NCBI GenBank assembly: GCA_938743325.2
Contig: OW568888.1
Coordinates: 1-64,000 of the forward strand
Reading direction: 5' to 3'
From: Pycnococcus provasolii
Taxonomy: Eukaryota > Chlorophyta > Pseudoscourfieldiophyceae > Pseudoscourfieldiales > Pycnococcaceae
DNA: 64,000 nt
Within the stretch, counting starts at the first letter, position 1. Each line of letters starts with the position of its first letter. The translations under genes and the position numbers were made by a program. Under the pieces are notes generated by a model that had not been told where the DNA came from, did not search any database, and worked only from the letters and a program-made list of their open reading frames with translations. Below are positions 50,881 to 61,379 of the stretch, piece after piece.

Positions 50881-51729
50881 CTACAGCGCCGCGAGAGTGG
50901 CAACCTCACGCAGCATGCGTCTCACGACGCGCTGAGGCGCGAGCGTGGTGGAATCGTCGCTCTTCTCGCCGGGCAGGCGCACGGCGCCCTTGTCTCTGCC
51001 CGTCGCCTTGAGTGCGATGATGACGACGACGCCGATGGCGATGATCAGCAGGAACACCTGTATGCACTTGTCCGTGGCGGCGCTCCGCGTCATGTCGCGT
51101 ATGACGTTTCCCGCCTTTTTGAGGTTGAACTGGATTTCGTCGAGTTCGTCGACGACGCGCTCCATCTGACCCGTCTGCTCCTTGAGCTTCGCGGCGGTGT
51201 CCTTGCCGAGTTCGAGCGTCTCGTTCACCACCTTCACCGACCTCGCGAGGCTCTCGTCGCTCGCCTTGATGGTTTCCCTGCCGTGCGTCATGAGCTCCTG
51301 CGTGGACATGGCGTTGTAGTCCGTGCCCTGTGCAGCCGCCGAGGTTGACGCGCCGCCTTCATCTTGCTGCTGTTCGTTTTGCGCCGAGTCCGCGGCGGCA
51401 GCAGTTGTTGACGACGCGAACAGCGCGCCTCTCTTTCCCCTGGCTTCCTTCGCGGCTTTTTTCTTGGCGAGGAAGTCGTTGAGCGTCGCGATGAGTTCCG
51501 CCTTGCGCGCCTTGGTGAGGTCTGCGTCGGCGCCTTCCGCCTTTCTGAGTTTTTCGTACTGCTTCGACAGCGCCTTGGATTCGTTGATTCGCTGGACGAT
51601 TTCGCCTAAGCAGGTTTCCCACGACTTGTCGTTATCCGTTCGGTCGAGCTGGCGGAAGAGCGCGGCGAGCTTGTTGAAGAGCGTCTGCAGCTGCGCGTCG
51701 ACGTCCGACGAACGAAGAGGCAGGGACAT
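50881..51729 (-). CDS. Qb-SNARE of the NPSN (novel plant SNARE) family
   Basis: A 282-aa membrane-fusion protein from the ATG at 51729. An N-terminal helical region (QLQTLFNKLAALFRQLDR and on) precedes an Ala/Gln-rich linker. The Qb SNARE helix is strongly NPSN-like: SLARSVKVVNETLELGKDT, AAKLKEQTGQMERVVDELDE, IQFNLKKAGNVIRDM with the central-layer Gln. ATDKCIQVFLLIIAIGVVVI follows as the C-terminal anchor. In plants NPSN11 acts in plasma membrane and cell-plate fusion. A tail of about 40 residues follows the anchor, longer than usual for a tail-anchored SNARE. The gene is 37 bp from the convergent acidic-protein gene. Confidence 0.9.
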   Translation of the reverse strand: MSLPLRSSDVDAQLQTLFNKLAALFRQLDRTDNDKSWETCLGEIVQRINESKALSKQYEKLRKAEGADADLTKARKAELIATLNDFLAKKKAAKEARGKRGALFASSTTAAAADSAQNEQQQDEGGASTSAAAQGTDYNAMSTQELMTHGRETIKASDESLARSVKVVNETLELGKDTAAKLKEQTGQMERVVDELDEIQFNLKKAGNVIRDMTRSAATDKCIQVFLLIIAIGVVVIIALKATGRDKGAVRLPGEKSDDSTTLAPQRVVRRMLREVATLAAL

Positions 51730-52050
51730 TGTTTGGACAGGCGACTTGACTTGACTTGCTTATTGACTTGAGTGAACAGACGCTGAGCCGAGCTGAGCCG
51801 AATTGAATGGAAGTGAATGAAGCAGAGAGGTGACGGGAATGGGAATGGGAAAAGAAATGGCGCGCGCACACACTTACGTTTACACTCAATTGTTGTTCAC
51901 CAGACACACTTGTACGTGCTTGACCACGCACTCAGGCAGCAGCACATTTTACAACAGTTCGCACACCAAGAAGTGTTCTGTTCCGAAGCAGCGGTAGACT
52001 GCTTTGTATGGCTTTGTATGGGCCAACCCACGGTCTAATGACGTTCTTCA
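51730..52050. promoter_or_regulatory. Upstream region of the NPSN-type gene
   Basis: 321 bp with GACTTGACTT and GAGCCGAGCT short repeats near 51740-51800. No gene or specific motif was recognised. Confidence 0.4.
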
Positions 52051-52274
52051 CCACGCTGCCTGACCACGCTGCATCACCACGCTGCATCACCACGCTGCCT
52101 GACCACGCTGAATGACCACGCTGCCTGACCACGCTGCATAGTTAACTACGCTGCATCACCACGCTGCCTGACCACGCTGAATGACCACGCTGCCTGACCA
52201 CGCTGCATAGTTAACTACGCTGCATCACCACGCTGCCTGACCACGCTGCATCACCAGTGACCACGCTGCCTGAG
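52051..52274. repeat. 13-bp minisatellite with 69-bp higher-order unit
   Basis: Units CCACGCTGCCTGA, CCACGCTGCATCA and CCACGCTGAATGA alternate about 17 times. TAGTTAACTACGCTGCATCA-type units recur 69 bp apart (GTTAAC at 52141 and 52210), showing a higher-order duplication. It lies between divergent genes. There is no spacer/repeat pattern of a CRISPR. Confidence 0.93.
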
Positions 52275-52680
52275 CAGCACAGACAACAACAGAGCAAAGC
52301 AGGCCGAGCACTTCTACATACGACGTTTGTACTTTGTGAAACACGTCGTGAATTACGCAGTTTATTCGAAGCGCTTGTAAAGTATTCCATTTTTATTTGT
52401 TGTAAAGTTATCGTGTGTGAAGTCACAACTCACACGTGCTTTGTGCCTTTGTGGTCGTGTACACGGTGTACACGGTGTATGTACACCTGCTTCCTGCCTG
52501 CTGCTTGCCTGCTTCCTCTCCGTCTGCAGTCTGCAGTCTGCGCACGTACACACACACGTGCCATTTAAAACTTGAAACGAATCTCCATTCCATCTGCTTT
52601 AGTTTATTTCCACTTCCACTTCCACTTTTAGCATTGGCGCGCATCCACCATTTATTATTTCACCAGGGCGCGCACTCACC
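52275..52680. promoter_or_regulatory. Upstream region of the Kelch membrane-protein gene
   Basis: 406 bp ending in CACCATGG at the start codon. It includes GTACACGGTGTACACGGTGT tandem units (52457-52476) and CTGCTTCCTGCCTGCTGCTT repeats. No specific motif was identified. Confidence 0.4.
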
Positions 52681-55600
52681 ATGGCTTGTTGTTTATCGGC
52701 TCGCACGTCGTATCTCCAAGCCATCATGTTTTCCCAAAACAACACTACTCCGCACCACCCTCATTGTCGTCGTCGTCTTCGTCGTCGAAGAAGAAGACTT
52801 CAACGCTCATCATCGTCATGTAGCTTGCATGTCATGATGCTCACCTTGGCAGCAGCTCTTGCAGTGCTCCTTCCACAACTTGCGCTTGCAAACTTCGACT
52901 ACGTCTTTGCGGACAAAATCAAATGGAGGAAGGTCGAGCAGAGATATGCGACGGACAGGCCAGCCGTGCGCGCAGGCGCCGCGAAAGCAGCGCTAGACAC
53001 AGCCAACTTCGACGCGCTCTTCATATTCGGCGGCGAAACCGCGACGGGAAGCCTGCTCGGCGACGCGTGGTGGTTCGACTTTCCCACAAAGTCGTGGAGA
53101 ACCGCGCAAAACTCGCAGAGCGACTACGTGCCATCGAGGCGCGCGTACGCAACCGCGAACGTCGTCGGAACGCGCATCCTGCTCTTCGGCGGACAGTGCC
53201 GCAGAAGCGCGGAAACGGCCGCAGGTAAGCCGTGCGACGACGTCCTGTGGTCGTTCAACCTTCAGCTCAACCGCTGGACGCAGGAAGGGCCGTTCGACAA
53301 CGCGCCCAAGCCACGCGCGGGGCACGCCGCCGTAAGTCGCTACCATTCGCTGTACGTGTACGGCGGACGCACGGACGACGACATCGGCGAGCACTTGCAC
53401 CTGAAAGCGGCGGTGTGGGAGTACCGCGCAAACACCAAAACATGGACGCGCCACGACGCACCCGCGAGCATGCACGCCACACTCAAGCCGCGATTCGGGC
53501 ACGCGGGCATGCTCGTGCCAGCCGTGCGCGACGAACCGAGCACGGGCGCGGCGCTGCCGCCCAACGCCACGGATGTTGGCAGCAACGTTGCGGTTGACCG
53601 CGAACTCGTCGTCTTCCACGGCGGAATGACGGGCTCGAACAACGCGACGACCGGCCTGCCGAACGACATCACGTCGACCGAGATATCGAACGACCTCCTG
53701 TTCTTCGAAACGCGTGGAGGGTCGAGCGCGTGGAGGAGGTACCAGTCCATCTTCGCGCCGTTCCGCGCCTTTCACACGCTCATGCTCTGGCGCACGACGA
53801 TGTCGCCCGACGGATCGTTCGGAGCGCGCACGCGGAGGTACCTCGTCAGCGCGCTTGGATTTGGGCACAATAAGCTGAACATCGGCAACCAGGCGGCGTC
53901 CGGGCAGCCGCGCGACACGGACGAGCTGAACCTCGTCGACCTCGCCAACCAGAGAGACTGGCTCCAGCTCATTCCGAAAAACTCGGAGGACACATCCGAC
54001 GGTGCGGACAGGATCGTTCCGCCGCGCCGGCACGCCTTTGTCGGCGCGCTTGTGCACACCAACGACATCCACGTGCTCGGTGGCGCGCAGTGCATGCGCG
54101 AGGACTTTGCGGGCGGGTTCACGTACTGCCGAGCGGCTTACGACGACATGTGGGCACTTGACCTCACGGGCAGGACCGTCGACCGAGGCTCAATGCGCAT
54201 ATTGGCGACGCGTGCTGGCGACGATGGGTTGGCGACGAGCGAGGAGGCGGAATGCGACGGGATACTTGTGCTGCAGAGTGGCGCATTGGCTGCACGGCAG
54301 GACGTGCGAAGCGCGACGGCGTCCTTTCAGGATATGCTTACGGGGCCTACGGCGGTGCTCCTCGTTCTCGACGGCGTCATTGTCGGCGCGACGACCGTGA
54401 CGATTCGCGCGGGCGAGCGGATCGACGTGGTCGTGCCAGTGGCCACGCGACAACCATTCTACCTGCAGCTTCTCCGCGAAGACGGGGTGACTCCCATGGG
54501 CGGCGCAAGGATCCAGGTGGAGGTGGATTCACGCACGCCCATCGGCCGCAAGGGTTGGCAGGTTGTCGGCGCCGGCGCCACGGCGGTGGACGGGAATGGC
54601 CTGGTGGAGTTGCGCGTGCTGCCGACGAGCCTTCCATGGATGCGTGACATTGCCGTCGACGGTAAGCCAGCAACCGCAGCGTACAGCAGCCGGTATCGCA
54701 TCAGTGCGTATGATGCATACGGCCGCCAGGTGTGGTTGACCGAGACTGACATCCAGATGGAGCCGTACGCACCGCCTCCTCCTCCTCCTCCCTTGCCGTC
54801 ACCAAATCCACCGCCTCGGCCTGGGGAATCGGCGTATGCACCGCCGTTGGCGCCATCGCCTCCTCCCGCCCCACCACCTCCGCCGGCGCCGCGAGCGCCA
54901 GTGAAGGATTGGCACGTGGCTGTGTGCAATCCAAAAGACTTCACGACGCTTACGCGCGTTGACCTTGGGCTGGCTGCGTCCGCCTCTCGCCTCGCTCCTC
55001 TGGAGGTGAGCACCGCCTCGCGTACGCAACTGCAGGTGCCACCACGGCAGGCGGTGTATGCCGACATTGCGATCCCCGATGCCGTGCAGGGTGGTCAGGC
55101 TGAGCTTCTGATGATCGGCGCATTCGACAGGTCGGCGACGACGGCAGCGGTAGGCTCGTCTGGTCCCTCCGCCGAGGCTTTCAGTCTAGCGTCACGCGTT
55201 GCTCTGTTCGCATCGTGCTCCAACTCGTCGGTATATCCAGTGCGAGAGGTGTACACGTGGCGTTCGCGATGCTACGTATATGCGGGCGGTGGAGCGTTGG
55301 CGTACGTGGGCGGCATTAACCAGCCATCGCCACCTCCTCCCCCACCGCCGTCACCGCCTCCGCCTCCGCCGTACATCAATGCCAGCTACGTCGCGCCCCC
55401 TCCGTTGAGCCCACCTTCGCCCACATTGGCGCTGGGCACGGAGGCACTTGGCCGTGCGTGGCCCACCTTTGTCGAAAGTCTCGCGCCTCGCGAGAACACC
55501 GCTGTATGCGCGCTGAGTCTCGATGCTGCGTCGCTGCAGGGATGCCCTTCGATTGCCGTGGGTATTTCTGCGCATTCAGCGACTATGACTGGCGGCGCAA

Positions 55601-56792
55601 TTTCCGTGCTAGTGGAGGTGCGTGCGGCATCGACGGTACCTCACTCGCCACCGCCGCCTCCAGCACCACCCTCACCATCGCCTCCCAGCAGCCGTGGCAA
55701 GGGTGGTGCTCTTGGCGCATCGGAGCTTGGCGTCGCGATCGGTCTTTCCGTTGCGTTTGCATTCCTGTGTGTGATCGTCGTACGATGCCGTTCCATCTCC
55801 CGGGCTGCTGTCAAGGCGCGCAGGGACGCGTTGGCAGGTGCGAAGGTTGCGAAAGCTGGGCAAACGTTTCAGGAGGACCTTGCGAAGGAGATGCGCGATG
55901 CTCATCGCGGCGTTTCGCCGCGCCGCTGGATGAGCGACGAAACCGCCGACGACGGTGGCGATGGCAAGGACGCCGGCGATTCTCTCGGAACTGGGATTGG
56001 GCGCGGAGGACGTTCGTCGTCGTCGTCGTCGCGTCGATCGTCGCGGATGCGTTCGCGTGGCAAAGAGACGGAGGAGGAGGCGGAGATGTATCGCCAGACG
56101 TTACTTTCTGGCGGGCTAGAGGCTGCGAACAGCTTGCACGATCCTGGTCGAGGCGGCATGCTGGTTGAGCCTAGTTGGCCGAAGCGCGCGACGGGATCGC
56201 TGCCACCGATTGTGCGTCCACCTCCTGGCGCGCCACCCCCTCCACCGCCTTTGGTTCCGCCACCACCTGCACCACCTGGTGTGTTCGCGCCAGGAGCGCG
56301 CTCAGCAGCCGCCCCACCCGCCCCACCTGGCGTGCGTCCGCCGCCGCCCAAGCCTGACGCGGCGGCATCGGCGGCATTGGATGCGGAGGAGGAGGCTGCT
56401 CGCGTTGACGCGGAGATTGAAATGCAGGAGCTTGAGACGTCTGCCTCCGAGGCTGTGGATGCGGTGGAGGAGGAGGAGTTTGACTACTCGAGTTGGCCCA
56501 TCTCCGAGCTTCGCAGCATTCTCGAGGAGTGCGGTGGCAGCGCAAAGGGCATCGTCGACAAGTCCGACCTCGTCGAGCGCGTGAAGGATGCGCTCGCGAA
56601 GGTGAAGCGTGACGTTCGGGTCATGCAGCGCCAGGCGTCCGATGCGCGCGAGCGCCAGCGTGAGGCGGCTGCGCGTGCGGAGGCGGCAGCGGCGGCGGCA
56701 TCCGCCGCGGCGTATGCCGGCCCCCCTGGCCATCCTCCATTCATGACACCTGGTGGAATTCCTTCGCCTGAAAAGCAGAGCTCTCCTGAAGT

Positions 56793-56836
<44 letters not shown>

Positions 56837-57000
56837 GGCAACCTCCTCCACCCCCTCCTCCTCCTGCTTCCGGCTCTGCGCCACCACCACCACCACAACC
56901 ACAACCACCGGGCTCTGACGGCGGTCCGTTACGCGTCGCTCGCCCGGGCGAAGGCCGTCCTCGTCCTATGCCGAAGCCTTCGAAGAGCAGCAGGAAGTGA
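52681..57000 (+). CDS. Large single-pass membrane protein: Kelch ectodomain, proline-rich linkers, SAP-like cytoplasmic motif
   Basis: A 1439-aa frame from the ATG at 52681 (ACCATGG context). A classical signal peptide, MMLTLAAALAVLLPQLALA, begins at residues 52-53, so initiation at 52834 is an alternative. Kelch-type blades (LFIFGGE, ILLFGGQ, LYVYGGR, VVFHGG, IHVLGGA) cover about 90-480, forming an extracellular propeller. Two beta-rich segments follow, separated by SPPPP/PPPP extensin-like linkers that would be hydroxyproline-glycosylated in algae. A transmembrane segment (ELGVAIGLSVAFAFLCVIVV) sits near 1016-1037. The ~400-residue tail has Ser/Arg repeats, proline-rich blocks and a SAP-like motif (PISELRSILEECGGSAKGIV, about 1271-1305). 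It then has a poly-Pro region like formin FH1. A cell-wall or adhesion receptor role is inferred; I know no named homologue. Confidence 0.85.
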
Positions 57001-57731
57001 AGCTTTTGAGCTGAAGTACGAACTTTTATGTTCGTTCGGGGGTCATATGTACAGTATATAAATATACGTAACATAGTAACAAGTACGCTTGTATTTCAAG
57101 AGACACGAACATGCTTGTGAACACGCTTGTGAATTACATAAGGGGTATTCGTACTTTACTTTACTACTGATAGACGTGTTGGCAGCGCTGCGAGAAGAGT
57201 CAGGAATGTGTGGACCAATTTGTGTGAAGCTGGGACGCTGCAAGCGGCAATGCTAATACGTCGAAGGGAGTAGGAGTTTTTTTAAGTTGTAACAGTTGGA
57301 CGTTGTTATATATACCTTGAGTACATGCGAACGGGCGGAGTTGTCTCTTTTAAAGGGCGACGAGTGAGTGGTTTGTGGGGAAAACATTATGGAGACTGTC
57401 AGCATTAATGAGGAGAGAGAGCTTGGAGAGCGCAGTCTAGGGTTGCCATGCGTCATGACGCGTGTACTCATTACGCGTGTAATAATGCGTAATGTCATGA
57501 CGCGTCATGACGCCCCCCTGAAATCCCATGATGACGCGTTTCATTGCTTAGGGTTTTAAGGAAATTTGTAATAATCTCGCTAATAATACCCTAATACCCT
57601 AATAATAGTACCCTAATAAAAGCAAATAATTGAGGTAAATAAATCATGTAAACCCAACAAAGCCTTTCGAAACAGACCCGCGACATTCGCTTTCGTCATG
57701 AGGTTGTAGCCTCGAGTGAGGTCTTCCTTCG
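57001..57731. other. Gene-free stretch with perfect palindrome
   Basis: No credible frame. It includes AT-rich segments and, near 57450-57515, several TGACGCG/CGTCATGACG motifs, among them the perfect 18-bp palindrome GTCATGACGCGTCATGAC at 57494-57511. Confidence 0.5.
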
Positions 57732-58007
57732 TTACTCGGGACAGAACATCCCAGAACGGTGTTGGTCAGGGTGCGCGCAGCGCACCTTCTCTCAAGGTCA
57801 GAGGCGGCTAAAAAAAAAAAAAATTTAATAGCTGCCGTCCTGTCCTGTCGACTGCTCTCTAGACGGGCGGATCGCCCTGCCGAGTTCCCGCGCAGCTCCG
57901 AGTGATGGGCGAGGAGGGGGGGTCGGGTGCAAGGCGGGACAAACCCTTGCCGAGTTCGTTGCCCCAAGTAACCCCCAAATAGTCCGTTTTACTAGACTAT
58001 TTGGAGC
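57732..58007 (-). repeat. Repeat family copy A (short form)
   Basis: Read on the minus strand it begins GCTCCAAATAG and ends GTCCCGAGTAA, like copies B and C. It is a short form with the same middle segment as C (GGGCGATCCGCCCGTCTAG...), lacking about 41 bp present in the 5' part of B and C. It is in opposite orientation to B and C. Confidence 0.85.
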
Positions 58008-58290
58008 TGTCACACTGCTCCGTCTTGTTACCGCGCTCAGCAACACTTTGCTCGAGTGTGTGCCTGCCGTCCCACATGTTCAGCTCATCTTTCGTTTCCG
58101 TGCAAGCTGCTTTGTAGTTCTTCGCAGTTTGCTTCGCTCGTGTCACCTCGGTGGACTGTTGCGCGGCCTCACTTGACACTTGCGGCGAGGTACGAAAGAG
58201 TGACGGCCACCTTCTCTCCTCGCTCATAGTTCGACGCAGCCCTCTTGGCTTTCTCGGGGACAGTGGATATCTTAAAAGCGGGAGAATGAA
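58008..58290 (-). pseudogene. Possible coiled-coil (F-BAR-like) coding remnant
   Basis: On the minus strand, PEKAKRAASNYERGEKVAV can be read near 58260-58200. In another frame, QSTEVTRAKQTAKNYKAACT and KDELNMWDGRHTLEQSVAE follow. The charged, Ala/Lys-rich helical text recalls the coiled-coil arm of F-BAR proteins. A frame change lies between the two parts, and repeat copy A truncates the 3' side. This looks like a remnant of a host gene. The family call is weak. Confidence 0.3.
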
Positions 58291-58493
58291 AAGCGGGAGA
58301 TGAAAAGTTCAGTTCTTTGCAGGAAGATGAACTAACGACCTGTTGTCGGCTCGTTCGAAAGGCTTCTCCCTCTTCGTTCCCCTCATAATAAAGACCTCTT
58401 TATTACCTCATGTGCTGGGGGATCATCATTGAACCTATAAATAGTACTATGAATTTCTCCTTCCCGCCGCTTTGCGGAATTAGTTTCGCCACC
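58291..58493. other. Spacer before repeat copy B
   Basis: AT/GC-mixed spacer. No feature was recognised. Confidence 0.3.
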
Positions 58494-59401
58494 GCTCCAA
58501 ATAGTCTAGTAAAACGGACTATTTGGGGGTTACTTGGGGCAACGAAAGACGGGGTTCCCGCCCTTCCGCGCTCCCGCGTAGCACAGGGTCGGCAAGGGTT
58601 TGTCCCACCTTGCACCCGACCCCCCCTCCTCGCCCATCACTCGGAGCTGCGCGGGAACTCGGCAATGGCAACCGCCATAAGCCCGAGCAAACAGGCGCGT
58701 TTCGACGACGCTGTGACCAAGGCGGAAGCCGAGATCGACAAGATCAAAGCCGCCTTGGCCACGCGCGTCGACGCGTTCCGACAGGACGTACCGCCGGCGT
58801 TGCGCGAGTTCAGCGATATCCAGCGAGCAATCGACGCCGCGCTCGCTACACAAATGCCGGGCGCCGCCAGCTGGGCGGAACGGGTGCGCGTCGCACTGGA
58901 TTACGAAAACGTGGTGGAGCATTTTGCACACGTACCGCCAGGTCCCAGCTCGCTCGCCATCGCGGTTCCGAGAACACGCCTGCCGCCAGCCGACGCAGCC
59001 CTGGTGTGGCGCAACGCATGTGCGACGTGCCACACCACCTGCAGTAAGCACACCGGCATCTGGTGCCGCCGCTGCTACCGCACGGACCACAGAGCGTGCA
59101 CGGGCGCGGCGGCGATCTTGCAGGAGCAGCACCCCTGATCGCGAGCCAGCGTAACCGGCAACCCGACCCGCGAGCCAGCGTGACCGGCAGTCAAGTCAAT
59201 CTTGTCACAAGAAGAAAGAAGAAGTTTGGGATCACCCACCCTCCGTGCGCAGGACAGCCTCGCACGCTCCGCGGTCGGCCCCTGCTCCTTCCCCTCAGAA
59301 CGGTGTTGGTCGTGAATGGTGTTGGCCGCCTCTGACCTTGAGAGAAGGTGCGCTGCGCGCACCCTGACCAACACCGTTCTGGGATGTTCTGTCCCGAGTA
59401 A
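58494..59401 (+). mobile_element. Repeat family copy B, long form with ORF (unclassified element)
   Basis: 908 bp from GCTCCAAATAG to GTCCCGAGTAA. The first 171 bp and last 77 bp match copy C. The 660-bp middle is unique to B and holds a 157-codon ORF that starts at the very junction. The 5' end can fold as CCAAATAGTC...GACTATTTGG (58497-58526). Near the 3' end, CAGAACGGTGTTGGTC (59296-59311) pairs with GACCAACACCGTTCTG (59366-59381), and GGTGCGC pairs with GCGCACC. Copy C follows head to tail with no spacer. I see no reverse transcriptase, integrase or DDE domain. Class undetermined. Confidence 0.7.
58665..59138 (+). CDS. Small zinc-binding (C1-like) protein encoded in repeat copy B
   Basis: A 157-aa protein from the ATG at 58665, the first base after the 171-bp segment shared with copy C. 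Residues 1-60 are charged and helical (DDAVTKAEAEIDKIKAALAT). The C-terminus has closely spaced Cys/His: CATCHTTCSKHTGIWCRRCY, then RTDHRACTG. GIWCRRCYRTDHRAC recalls the second half of C1-type zinc domains (G-x-W-C-x2-C-x4-H-x2-C). It may be a nucleic-acid- or lipid-binding accessory protein of the element, or a captured host fragment. No catalytic motif is seen. Confidence 0.55.
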   Translation: MATAISPSKQARFDDAVTKAEAEIDKIKAALATRVDAFRQDVPPALREFSDIQRAIDAALATQMPGAASWAERVRVALDYENVVEHFAHVPPGPSSLAIAVPRTRLPPADAALVWRNACATCHTTCSKHTGIWCRRCYRTDHRACTGAAAILQEQHP

Positions 59402-59717
59402 GCTCCAAATAGTCTAGTAAAACGGACTATTTGGGGGTTACTTGGGGCAACGAAAGACGGGGTTCCCGCCCTTCCGCGCTCCCGCGTAGCACAGGGTCGG
59501 CAAGGGTTTGTCCCACCTTGCACCCGACCCCCCCTCCTCGCCCATCACTCGGAGCTGCGCGGGAACTCGGCAGGGCGATCCGCCCGTCTAGAGAGCAGTC
59601 GACAGGACAGGACGGCAGCTATTAAAAATTTTTTTTTTTAGCCGCCTCTGACCTTGAGAGAAGGTGCGCTGCGCGCACCCTGACCAACACCGTTCTGGGA
59701 TGTTCTGTCCCGAGTAA
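59402..59717 (+). repeat. Repeat family copy C (short form)
   Basis: 316 bp: the same 171-bp 5' part and 77-bp 3' part as copy B, joined by a 68-bp middle (59573-59640) shared with copy A and ending in a T-rich run. It abuts copy B directly. Confidence 0.88.
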
Positions 59718-61379
59718 GAGGGAGGAATTGGTGTTCTGGGGCTTTTTTTTTTTTAGAAAGGTTACTGCTTTATGCATCGAGTTGCACCTAAAGAGGCAGC
59801 TTTCTGGGCCGGAGCTCGGAAGAAGACGAAAAGCCTTCGCAGGGACAGAGATTGAAGAGAATCGAAAAATACAAGCCATAGGGCTATCAAGAAAGATTCT
59901 ACCGGTCCTTTGAGCGGCAAATAATAACTAACAATCCCCTCAGAATCATCATCCCCTCCACCGTAGCACAGCACGGGGGAGGCACAGCACAGCACGGAGC
60001 GAAGCACAGCTTGACAAGGGAAGCACGGCACGGCACAACCAGCCGACCAGCTCCATCATTCCCCCCATCATCGTCAAGCCACAGCTGCGCAGTGCTGCGC
60101 CATCATCATCAAGTACAAGTTTTCAACCACCCGCCCACACCGTCGAAAGACAACTCAAAACATCCTCGAACGCACGCCGCACTCAGTTTGCAGCATTCTC
60201 GGCCGTTCGAAGTTCGTTATACTGCGTTTGCCTGATAATCTCCGCAGTTGACTTGAGGAATGACAGCGGCAACTCGACCTCAAGGACGAACTTTGAATTG
60301 GAATCCGGGAACCCTTGCAGACTACAAGTGCAAAAGTTATGGGAAGCCCAGCGCAGAAGCCCCGCGGCCCCGGGATGCGTCTCGAGGAGCGGATCAGCCT
60401 CTCGCTGCATTCCTAGGCTCGCTCCACCATTCTATTCAATCTGCTGTAACCGCGCGACGCTTTTCTCTATTCCGAATCCGGCCCACGAAAGGGACTTTCC
60501 CTCCCACAAAAGTCTACCCGGTACCCTAGTTTCGCCACCGGCCTCAAGGAAAACGAAACCCCCTTGGCCACCGACTCCCAAGAGAAAAGATCTTCAATGG
60601 TTCTTGGACCGGATCCCCAACCGTCAAGAAGATCTACCTAGTTAGTGGGGCCGGGAATTCTCAGTGGGGGTTCTTGACCACCCCCAGGGGGCCCAGTAGT
60701 CCCCTTCCCTTGGTCGTTGGTCGTTGGTTGGTTTTGGTTTCCTCCCACCCCCGTTTCCGCCATTCCAGTACAGTATTGGGATTCTATTTTTCCGGGGGAG
60801 AGAGAAGCTGCTGCTGCCTGTGGTGTCTGCGTGTCTGTGTCTGCCTGTTGTGTCTGCCTGTGTGTCTGCTGCTTGGTCTTGGCTGTGCTGCTTGGTGTGT
60901 ACCTGTGTGCCTGCTCTCAGCTTGATCTTGTCGTGGTTTCAGGTGTCTGGAGTGGTGGTGTTTGCGTCAGTAGTCACGCGTGATATTGTTGTTTTCATCG
61001 GCCTTCTTGGCTTTGAATTGGAACGTCGCGGGTCCTTCTCGTCAAGGTTCGGATTTTGTGGTGTTTTTCCAGGAGGACGAACATTTGAGACATTCCATAA
61101 CGGGAAGGAGCTGTTACTGGAACGTCTATTTCAGCGCCATTCTCTTCATTCGGCAGGCTGCTCCTTCGTGTCCTTCTTGGCTTGGCTTCTGGCTTGGTTT
61201 GGGGGAGTCGGTCGTCTTCATCTGAGAGAGAGGAACGGAAGGAAGGAAACCGGAGTGAGAATTGGGCGCTTCGGAAAGACTGATTGATTATCAGCAAGCA
61301 AAGTGCGATAAGCAGCTACACGACACGATACAGCACAGCACAGCACAACACACCTCTTGTCGATCGTGGAAGTGCAAAG
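59718..61379. other. Gene-poor stretch
   Basis: About 1.7 kb. It includes a T-run (59743-59754), GCACAGCACGG short repeats (59962-60035) and a GTGTCTGCCTGT-type tract (60810-60900). No frame has protein-like composition. Part of it may be the promoter and 5' UTR of the gene at 61380. Confidence 0.45.

Noticed and set aside
52051-52274. CRISPR-like array
   Set aside because: Units are 13 bp with no unique spacers. It is a plain minisatellite in a nuclear genome.
52993-54072. Minus-strand 359-codon frame over the Kelch domain
   Set aside because: It is Arg/Val-rich antisense shadow text with no ATG context or domain. The sense strand has clear Kelch blades.
60253-60645. 130-codon plus-strand frame
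   Set aside because: Composition is scattered, and no domain or conserved-looking core is seen. It lies in a region with short simple repeats.
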